Assembly: GCF_932526225.1 (NCBI RefSeq)
Contig: NC_064045.1
Coordinates: 372,001 to 436,000 of the forward strand
Length of the DNA stretch: 64,000 nt
Direction of reading: 5' to 3'
Source of the DNA: Nematostella vectensis
Taxonomy: Eukaryota; Cnidaria; Anthozoa; Actiniaria; Edwardsiidae
The notes below the pieces were generated by a model. It was not told the origin of the DNA. It saw only the letters and a program-made list of their open reading frames with translations, and did no database searches. The translations under genes were made by a program, and so were the position numbers. Shown piece after piece: positions 52,290-59,890 of the stretch. Each line of letters begins with the position of its first letter. The first letter of the stretch is position 1.

Positions 52290-55080
52290 ATGCCTCGGAA
52301 GCGCAACAATAATTTTCCTATCGGCACGTACGCGAAGAAGAAGAGGGCAGTTCTTGAAGAATTATGCGAGGAAAAAGTCCATGCACTTTCGGAAGTCAAG
52401 ATCCAACAGCAGAAGATCCGCAGACTGAAGGAAAAGGTAATATTTATAGCGAATCAGAGCGACCGCCAGTTGCGTGTTTATGCCAAAACTAACTCACTCG
52501 TAAATAAATCTGTTAAGAAATTTTAATTTGGTCTTCACTGGTTTCCATTTGTAGCAGACTTTTGATAATTGTATTATTGTTGCAGTTTTTATTTTTTGGA
52601 ATCGATTTCTTACACGCATTGTTGTTTTTTAGACAAATGTTTAGATTTTGATGAGATATGAAAATCTTATAAGACCAAGCCCATCATTATTGTTCGTATG
52701 TAATGAGAATCTAAATTTTGATCAGGGTCATTAGTCCTTTGTATTTATTTAATTCCAGGGACATGTTCTGAGACAAACAGCCGAGAACACAAACACGGGA
52801 ATTCAAACACCCCCAAGTACTAAGGTAAACATGTTTTTTTGTATATTATTTTTGACCATCAGTGTTAAATAGGAGGATTTTAGTTCATAAATAAAACAAG
52901 CTTACCAAAGCTTTTATTTATTTTTATTTGTCACAAACAAATGTTTTTTTTTTCAGAGGCAACTTCGAGTGTTGACACCAACTTCATTGGAAAATCCTAT
53001 GATAACACCTAGGGAGTCTAGAAGGAGGAGAGTCAATACAATCGAAGCTGCAGCAAAAATCCATGGGGCAACAAACAGCAACATCAAACCAGCATTGGAT
53101 GGGCTTTTTGACACTCTTCAAGGAAAGTGCAAAACCAGTGAGTTAGGGGACTATGTCCTAAAGGACGAAGAGCTTGCAGGTTATATAGTTAAACAAATTC
53201 AAAAAAAAGAAAAACATACTTTTCATAATTCAGCACGCAATATTTTGAGAAGTATTGCTGCATACTATAGTGCTGGAGTAATGGGCAAGAGAAAGTATCA
53301 GGCAGTAAGGCTTGCCACCTCAATGACATGTAGTAAAAGGAAAAGGGGTGGGAGAACTAGCATTAAGTATATGGGTAGTCTAGATATTCCAAAACTACTC
53401 ACTTACAATACTCTGGTTAAAGAAATTAATGCTATTGATATAGGCAATGTTCAGTCAGTGCAAGTCTTTGCATTAGATAATGAAGATAGCACTACTCGTG
53501 GATGCTTTAGAGACTTACGAGAATACTTACCAAGATTAGCTAAGCATTATCTATCTGGTACAGATAATCTTAAGTGGTTTGGAGAAACAGAGGGGACTTT
53601 TAAGGTTGCCTTTGGGGGAGATGGCTGCCCATTTGGGAAATTTGAAACTGCATGCTCCTTTTTAGTGAGCTTCCTCAATACTGGAAAGAAAGTAGCCTCT
53701 AGCAGTGATAACTTTTTAGTTTTTGGGGCTAACTGTGAGGAAACATCTTCCCTTGTTAAAAAATATGTGCTGTCAATATACAAGCAAATATCAGATATTG
53801 AAGGCACATTGTATGAAATAGATGGCTTTCATGTGTCATTTCAATTTGCTGAGCTCCCAAATGATATGAAAATGCTTGCAATGCTTGCTGGAGAGCTCTC
53901 AAATGCTGCTACTTACTTTTCATCCTTTGCTAACGTAAGCTCAGCTGATAGTGGCAACCTTCAAGGCAGATTTGGTACTGACGAAGAATGTAAATGGAAA
54001 CCGTGGAGCTACAACCAAAGGAATGAAGTGGCTAGTAAAGTTAAAGCACTCAAAGCTAAGCTCGAAAACCAAACTCTCTGTCAACAGACAAAAAGGTCTA
54101 AAGTTACAGATTTCATTTCCAAACAAAAGAGTCGCCAAGAATTTCAACCCATGCTAGGCAAGTTTATTGACAAAGCACACGTTGAGCCTCTCTATCTCAA
54201 AAACAATGCCTGGCAGTACTTCTTTAGATCTGTCTTAAAAGAAGCATTAGGAAAAACCTGCTTACTACCATCTCATAAAACCTTTGAAGAAATACCACCA
54301 GACAGTTGTTTTGCTAGAGTTATTAATGCACTTCAACATGAAGTAAAGACCAAACGGCTAGCTAAAAGAGTAAGGCAATGGTATAATGAAACCCAAGGCA
54401 AAAAAGGAGATCTACAATATAGATTTACAGGCAAAGAATCTCGTCTTTTTTGTCATAACTTTATGCGACTTCTGAAGTATCTAAGCAGTGAGGAAGATAC
54501 TCCCAAGCAAAAACAAACTGTCTTGGCACTAGTTTATATAGGTATCAGGTTAAGAGACTGCTGCTCTATTTTCAACCGCCTTGATATCAATGAACAAGAT
54601 ATTGCAAAGCTAGAAGTTGCTGCCATTGAGTATTGCCATGCAAACAAATTGTTTCTTCCCTACACCATCAACCCAACTATATGGACTCTAGGTCATGTAC
54701 TTCCCGTGCATGCTAGAGATGTATTTTCAAAGTACCAGCAGGGACTCCTAACAGTGACAATGGAAGGTAGGGAGGCAAAACATATTGCATTGCAGAGGTT
54801 AAGTCACAACACTACATACCAGTCTAGGTGGCAAGAAATCTTTAGGCATGAATTTATTATGCTAGTCTGGCTGCCTGAGCAAGGCCATCAGCCCTGCTCT
54901 TACACAGAAAGCAAAGATGTTTATATCCCAGAAAGAGTCAATGATCCAGCTTATTGCTACTGTGGCCTGCTGAAAGCTTCCCCAGCAAACACTCATTGCT
55001 GTTTCTGTGGGGACAAACTAATGACCCTAATCCATGAGAGTGTAGTAAATAAGAAGTACAGCCCAGGCTTGTCAATGTAA
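52290..55080 (+). CDS. Transposase-like protein, three exons (52290-52436, 52759-52824, 52957-55080)
   Basis: Exons join in phase 0 with GT-AG introns: donors AAG|GTAATA and AAG|GTAAAC, acceptors TTCCAG and TTTTTTCAG. The protein is 778 aa. The third exon is open by itself but has no ATG near its start, so the spliced start at 52290 is preferred (an in-frame ATG at 52233 would add 19 aa). Exon 1 encodes a basic, coiled-coil-like N-terminus beginning MPRKRNNNF. Candidate DDE residues are D293 in FGGDGCPFG, D374 in PNDMKMLAMLAGE, and E674 or E677 in MEGREAKH. The C-terminus has a possible zinc ribbon (C738, C740, C752/C753, C755). The order D, D followed by a GE-rich helix, then a late E recalls RAG1/Transib and CMC transposases, but this is pattern reading, not an alignment. 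No stop or frameshift is seen in the exons. Confidence 0.75.
52437..52758 (+). other. Intron 1 of the transposase-like gene
   Basis: 322 bp, GT...AG, T-rich, with stops in the coding frame. Splicing joins codon 49 to codon 50 without changing frame. Confidence 0.65.
52825..52956 (+). other. Intron 2 of the transposase-like gene
   Basis: 132 bp, GTAAAC...TTTTTTTTTCAG, with a strong polypyrimidine tract. It joins the 22-codon exon 2 to the long exon 3 in phase 0. Confidence 0.7.
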
Positions 55081-55373
55081 ATGTAATATACCCCTAGTTA
55101 CTGTGTGAATTTATTAGATAGGTAAATTGGAATTGCCTTTGGAAAATACCATGCAGTAATTAAAAGCATTCTAGTTATTGCACAACTCTGTCATTCCAGT
55201 TAACACACAGGGCAAAATTTCAAGATTTTGGTTGAATACAGCATTGATTATTGGGTTCATTATTAAATTCAAGAATGCATTCAGAAATCCAATATTTGAA
55301 TCGAATTAAGCTATTAGTAGAGCTATTTGTAAAGATAGGTAGACAATTACGATAATACAATAACAAGTAAGGC

Positions 55374-55379
55374 AATAAA
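55374..55379 (+). terminator. Candidate polyadenylation signal for the transposase-like gene
   Basis: AATAAA about 295 bp after the stop codon. Other A/T-rich hexamers nearby could also serve, so the assignment is tentative. Confidence 0.35.
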
Positions 55380-55566
55380 ATAATTTATTGTGATTTTATT
55401 TGTTATCAATTTTGAAATTCTTTATTCCAGTATAGAATTTTAATTATATTCTTAGTTTAAAAAAATAACAGAAGTTATATGAAACAATTCATTACATAAA
55501 TATTTCTCAGAGAAATGATTGGATAAAAAGAAAGTAATAACAATGCTATTTATTGACTTGAATATG

Positions 55567-55572
55567 TTTATT
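55567..55572 (-). terminator. Candidate polyadenylation signal for the minus-strand gene
   Basis: Reads AATAAA on the minus strand, about 250 bp after that gene's stop. A second copy lies about 18 bp away, near 55549. Confidence 0.35.
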
Positions 55573-55819
55573 GAAAGTGGCAATCAGCTCTAAATCATAT
55601 TCCAATCATAAAATGTTTGACAATTTCCAAAGTACAGTAGAAATAGTACTTATTAATATAATGAAATTGTAAAAGTTTGATAAGACTGCCTGCTATCACA
55701 AATATGTTTAACATTGAAAGATGTTTTTATCATTATTATTGTAAACTATACACTGTATAATAAATTCATTTTTTCAATCAATCAACATGTAAATATTTTT
55801 GTGTATTTTTGTAAGTTAT

Positions 55820-56530
55820 TTAGCCATGGAAAGCATATCCTAGCTCATTCCAAAACCCAAAATGGCATGCAATTATTATATATAAACGTCTGGGGTCATA
55901 GCTTATGACAACAGGCTTTTCATTTGTAACTAATAGCTCTGCTTTACAGCCATCTTGCTTCCCTTTAAAAATTTTCTGGAGAAAATCCCTGACTTCCCTT
56001 GTTTCAATGCCTGCTAGTTTAGCAAAGTCACGTACAAGCCTTTTTTTGTGGTTGAATGTGATTTTAAGGTTCTTTGATTCAACCAAAACGCCAAAACTAG
56101 TTGGTGTTTTTGATACAGCCATCAGGATTGTATCAAATATGGCCCTTGGTAGATCCCGTTTTAACTCAATTCGATACGGGTCTCTAGCCTTTCGTGAAGG
56201 TAAAAGCCGCCTATGGACACTTTTCAGCCATATAACAACTTCTGTGGCGATGATTGGGCCAACCTTTATGCTCATATTTAGAGCCCTTTCGCTTTCAGTG
56301 TAAAACCCTTCCTTGTTCCTTTTAAACACTTCTTCCAATGCGTTCTTAGCTTCCTCTTCGAAGGCCAAAACGGATCGAATATCACCTCGAAGTGGCCTAA
56401 AACATCGCACGGCATTTTTTACTTCCTCCTCAAGACTTGGTACTTCCTCTTCACTACTAATTTCACCATCTTCAGCACAAACCTCTTCCAAAACTTGATC
56501 CAATGATATACTATCTGTTCTCGTCGCCAT
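55820..56530 (-). CDS. Accessory protein of the DNA transposon, 236 aa, function unknown
   Basis: Single exon starting in a favourable context (A at -3, GCG after the ATG), about 85 bp inside the right inverted repeat. Residues 8-35 are strongly acidic (CAEDGEISSEEEVPSLEEE), followed by helices rich in E and K and a basic middle (residues about 105-130, RRLLPSRKARD). I recognise no catalytic motif and no zinc finger. Its place inside the inverted repeats, convergent with the transposase-like gene, suggests a second element-encoded protein, perhaps a DNA-binding or transposition cofactor like the accessory proteins of Harbinger or CACTA elements, but nothing in the sequence proves this. A captured host gene is the alternative. 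No in-frame damage is seen. Confidence 0.65.
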   Translation of the reverse strand: MATRTDSISLDQVLEEVCAEDGEISSEEEVPSLEEEVKNAVRCFRPLRGDIRSVLAFEEEAKNALEEVFKRNKEGFYTESERALNMSIKVGPIIATEVVIWLKSVHRRLLPSRKARDPYRIELKRDLPRAIFDTILMAVSKTPTSFGVLVESKNLKITFNHKKRLVRDFAKLAGIETREVRDFLQKIFKGKQDGCKAELLVTNEKPVVISYDPRRLYIIIACHFGFWNELGYAFHG

Positions 56531-56576
56531 TTTGTTTTTGAAGATACCCGCTGACCATGTATGCGTTGACCGCGGT

Positions 56577-56616
56577 AGCTAAATGTCCGCTTGGCCGAGC
56601 CAGCTGACCCGGCGTG
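56577..56616 (-). repeat. Right terminal inverted repeat
   Basis: Ends CAGCTGACCCGGCGTG, the reverse complement of the left end over the terminal 13 bases. The CTA duplicate follows immediately. Confidence 0.8.
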
Positions 56617-57339
56617 CTAGCTTAGCTACACCCCTACGACATAGCACTAACTAGCCTATACCCCCTGAATACCCAACCCTTACTAAACTACACCTCTACT
56701 ATCTAGCACTAACTACAATATACCCCTGAGTACCCACCCCTAACAAAGCTACACCCTTATGACCTAGCACTAACTACCCTATACCCATGAGTACCCACCG
56801 CTAATTAGGCTACACCTCTATGACGTAGCACTAACTACCCTATACACCTGAATACCCAACCCTAACTTAACTACACCCCTATAACCGAGCACTTACCTAC
56901 CCTATAACCCTGAGTTACCCACACCTAACTAAACTACACCCTTATGACTTGGCTGTAACCACCCTATACCCCTGAGTACCCACAGCAAAATAAACAAACC
57001 CCTACGAACTAGCACTAACTACCCTATACCCATGAGTACCCACCGCTAATTAAGCTACACCTCTATGACTTAGCACTTACTACCCTATACCCATGAGTAC
57101 CAACCCCTAACTAAGCTACACCCCTATGACCTAGCACTTACTACCCTATACCCCTGCCTACCCATCCCTAACTGACCTACACCCCTATGACACTCAATCA
57201 CATAACTACCCTTTACCCATGTATGACCAAGCGCTTACCAACTTGCACCCCTGTGACCCTGCCGTTTATATCCTGTACCCCTGTGTACCCACCCCCTAAT
57301 GCCACCGTCCTTACCTTAACACCCCTGAAAAAGTCCTTA
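56617..57339 (+). repeat. C-rich array, right flank of the transposon
   Basis: About 12 units beginning with the second CTA. It continues the array interrupted at 51796 and matches 32858-33671 with about one to two units missing near 57090. Confidence 0.85.
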
Positions 57340-57909
57340 GTTGATCTTACCTGGATTCGAACCCTGGCCCGTTTGCTTGAGAAGCGAAGCCCGTACCACT
57401 GAGCCACAGCGCCACTCTTGAGATATCAAGGAAAAACTACTCTATACCTTATAAGGCTGGGTAAACAAGGCTATAGGGTAGTTACTTCTAGTTTTCAAGA
57501 GAGTAGCGCGATAGCTCAGTGGTACGGGCTTCGCTTCTCAAACAACAGGGCCGGGGTCCGAATCCAGGTCAGATCAACTAGGGATTTTTTCAGGGGTGTA
57601 AAGATAAGGACGTTAAGTTGACGTTTAGATAAGTGAGTTTGTGGGTGAGTTGACAGGTGTATAGGGTAACAAGAGTTGGTCAAAGGGGTACAGGATTTCA
57701 AGGGTTGATAATAAGGGTCGATGATATCAAGAACTAGGTCATAGGGGTGCAAGTTATGAATGAGTGAGTACACAGGGGGTACAGGGTATCAATTGCTTGG
57801 TCTTGGAGGTGCAGGGTTTTAGGGTATGGTTCAAACAGGTACAAGGATTCAAGAGTTAGGTAAAATGGGTACATTATAAGAATTAATAATAATAATTAAT
57901 AATAATAAT
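57340..57909. repeat. Head-to-head tRNA-like module 27 (zeta type)
   Basis: Minus head 57340-57416 intact. Plus head 57504-57578 with box B GGTCCGAATCC, T6, and the gamma-like AAACAACAGGG. The closest relative is module 17. Confidence 0.8.
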
Positions 57910-58654
57910 TACCCTATATCCCTGAGTATCCATCCGTAATTAAGCTACACCCCTACGACCTAGCACCAACTACGCTATACTGCTGAAAACCTACCACTAA
58001 CTAAGCCTCACCCCTACTACCTAGCAATAACTACACTTTACCCCTGAGTACCCAACCCTTGCAAAGCTACACCCCTGTGACTTAGCACTAACTTACCCTA
58101 TATCCCTGAATACCCAACCCTAACTAAACTACACCCCCATAACCGAGCACTTACCTATCCTATAACCCTGAGTACCCACCCGTAACTAAACTACACCCCT
58201 ATGTCCTAGCACTAACTAGCCTATACCCCTGGGTACCCACACCTAGCTAAGCTACACCCCTACGACCTAGCACTAACTAGCCTATACCCCTGAATACCCA
58301 CCCCTAACTAAGCTACACCCTTATGACTTGGCTGTAACTACAATATACCCCTGAGTACCCACCACTAACTAAGCTAAACCCCTACGACCTAGCACTAACT
58401 ACCCTATACCCATGAGTACCCACCGCTAACTAAGCTACACCTCTATGACTTAGCACTTACTACCCTATACCCATGAGTACCAACCCCTAACTAAGCTACA
58501 CCCCTATGAACTAGCACTTACTACCCTATACCCCTGCCTACCCATCCCTAACTGACCTACACCCCTATAACCGAGCAATTACCTACCTTATAACCCTGAG
58601 TACCCACCCCCAACTAAACTACACCCCTGTCCTAGAACTAACTAGCCTATACCC
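57910..58654 (+). repeat. C-rich array, left flank of the retrotransposon
   Basis: About 12 units matching 34244-34990. The last units switch to the variant seen at 18380-18450. The array breaks off inside a unit at CTATACCC (58654). Confidence 0.83.
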
Positions 58655-59042
58655 GCCTCTCGAGAGAACAAGCCTTATCTAGATTCTTTTGGTCTGTCCT
58701 GTTGTTGTCACCATTATCCGGGCTCCCTGTGTTAGAGGCTGGTTCCGAGCTTGGCGCGGCCGCATAGCCTCGTGCAAAAACGTTTTCAGTTCGTCGAGAA
58801 TTTCCTGGAGTTTTTGATTGGAGTTTTTGACCTGAATCTAATGAATATTGTATGGATATGTTTTTGGATGGATTCCGCACCCGTCGAATCTCGTGGTAAT
58901 TCGTGATAATTTTGAAGTTGAAACTCGTGTAGAACTTTACCCGTGAATATCGACAAGTGGAAAATAAAAGTTGTGTTCATATCCAGAAGCATCTCATCTA
59001 TCTGACCTATCTGAATTCCAACATCATTCGACGGGAGAGTAA
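58655..59042 (+). promoter_or_regulatory. Probable 5' LTR and leader of the retrotransposon
   Basis: About 390 bp without a supported gene. AATAAA at 58963-58968 followed by TTGTGTT fits the polyadenylation signal of an LTR R region. A minus-strand ORF at 58647-58880 starts in satellite and is taken as chance. LTR boundaries are not resolved; a 3' copy beyond the window would define them. Confidence 0.5.
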
Positions 59043-59876
59043 ATGAACACTGAGGATTATTATCTTGGAAACATGAGTGAAAACGAAGCTAGTAGTGAAG
59101 TCGAACGAATAGAAAGCAAGAAAAGGTCCCTAGGAGGCTACCTAGGGCGCGTGAGTATTCACATGAAAGAGCTCAAAACTTGTCTTGATGATCCCTCTAG
59201 AGCCGATGAAATACAGACAGCCTTGAATGAATTACAGTCGGCTTTGAATAACTATGAGGACTGCTATCAGTCGTACATTTTGGAAGAATTGGCAACCGAT
59301 GAATTCAACAGAGTGAAAGAGACATTTGAAGAAACTCGTAATGAGTGTGAAACTACTACCAAATTGGCAAATGAACGTTTGAAGAAAGGAAAGTCAAACT
59401 CAACTAAGTCAAGGCTGTCTAGTAGGTCTAGGAAATTAAGAGAGAAAATAGAAATGAAAAAGCTTCTTTTGCAACAAGAAGAAGAGATAGCTCAGCATCG
59501 AATGGATCTGGAACGTAAGAAAATAGAATTGGAATATGAACAGAAAGCGAGAGCATGTAAGCTCAAGTTCCAGGTTCAAATCGCAGAAAAGGAAGCTGAG
59601 TTATTAGAAGAGAGAGGGAGTGAGTCTGATAGTTGTGTGTCAGAAGAGTATAAAGGGGATGTAGGGGTCATGCCACCCATGTCTCAAGAGGAAAAGCTAA
59701 TGAAATGGACCGAGCAATGTGACCCCATTCCTGATAATCCTAGACCAGACACACCTAAGCTAATGGAGGGCCCTTCCCATCCTAAAGACCCCATTCCTGA
59801 GAGAAAACCCCAGATTAATGACCAAGAAGCCCCCCTAGTAGTTATAGGAAAACCCCGTTTGGTTTTCTTCCCGTAA
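59043..59876 (+). CDS. Retrotransposon ORF1, coiled-coil N-terminal Gag region (277 aa)
   Basis: Charged, helical protein. Residues about 15-125 are helix-rich with regular acidic and basic residues. Residues about 135-200 are strongly coiled-coil (K/E/Q-rich with LLLQQEEE). The last 70 residues are proline-rich (IPDNPRPDTPK). BEL/Pao Gag often starts with such a segment before the DUF1759 domain. Here it ends at TAA (59874-59876), 14 bp before the ATG of the next ORF in the -1 frame. That frame is open from 59822, giving an overlap of about 50 bp. The first ATG has T at -3; a second in-frame ATG is at 59073. Confidence 0.7.
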   Translation: MNTEDYYLGNMSENEASSEVERIESKKRSLGGYLGRVSIHMKELKTCLDDPSRADEIQTALNELQSALNNYEDCYQSYILEELATDEFNRVKETFEETRNECETTTKLANERLKKGKSNSTKSRLSSRSRKLREKIEMKKLLLQQEEEIAQHRMDLERKKIELEYEQKARACKLKFQVQIAEKEAELLEERGSESDSCVSEEYKGDVGVMPPMSQEEKLMKWTEQCDPIPDNPRPDTPKLMEGPSHPKDPIPERKPQINDQEAPLVVIGKPRLVFFP

Positions 59877-59890
59877 ACAGTACTGATATC

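Larger units (their letters stand above)
55081..55819. other. Convergent 3' regions of the two transposon genes
   Basis: About 740 bp of AT-rich DNA between two convergent stop codons. AATAAA on the plus strand at 55374-55379 could serve the transposase-like gene. TTTATT at 55567-55572, read as AATAAA on the minus strand, could serve the 236-codon gene. No further gene is seen. Confidence 0.5.
51797..56616 (+). mobile_element. DNA transposon with 3 bp CTA target duplication, superfamily unassigned
   Basis: A 4820 bp insertion in the satellite. The left end begins CACGCCGGGTCAGTTG and the right end, reverse-complemented, begins CACGCCGGGTCAGCTG. The first 13 bases are identical and weaker similarity extends to about 40 bp. 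CTA lies on both sides (51794-51796 and 56617-56619), while the empty array at 32527-33671 has a single CTA. The element carries a spliced transposase-like gene on the plus strand and a convergent 236-codon gene on the minus strand. Ends starting CAC occur in the CMC (CACTA/Chapaev) and Transib groups; a 3 bp duplication suits CACTA or Harbinger better than Transib (5 bp). The superfamily is left open. Confidence 0.88.

Noticed and set aside
53547-53807. Minus-strand ORFs inside the transposase exon (53547-53807, 53941-54147)
   Set aside because: They lie opposite a long conserved-looking coding exon and are best explained as shadows.
55905-56498. Plus-strand ORFs at 55905-56303 and 56313-56498
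   Set aside because: They are antisense to the 236-codon gene, which has the better start context and a natural acidic/helical composition.
51797-56616. Assignment to Transib on the basis of the CAC end and RAG1-like residue order
   Set aside because: Transib makes 5 bp GC-rich duplications; here it is 3 bp CTA. The similarity is by eye only.
1-58654. CRISPR-like array of short repeats
   Set aside because: The 61 bp units are contiguous and degenerate, without unique spacers, and the context is eukaryotic.
58647-58992. Minus-strand ORFs at the start of the retrotransposon
   Set aside because: One begins inside satellite sequence and they overlap each other in different frames. The region fits an LTR/leader better.
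59840-59876. Programmed -1 frameshift at GGAAAACCCC or GGTTTTC
   Set aside because: Neither run fits the X XXY YYZ pattern in the ORF1 frame, so I only report the split.
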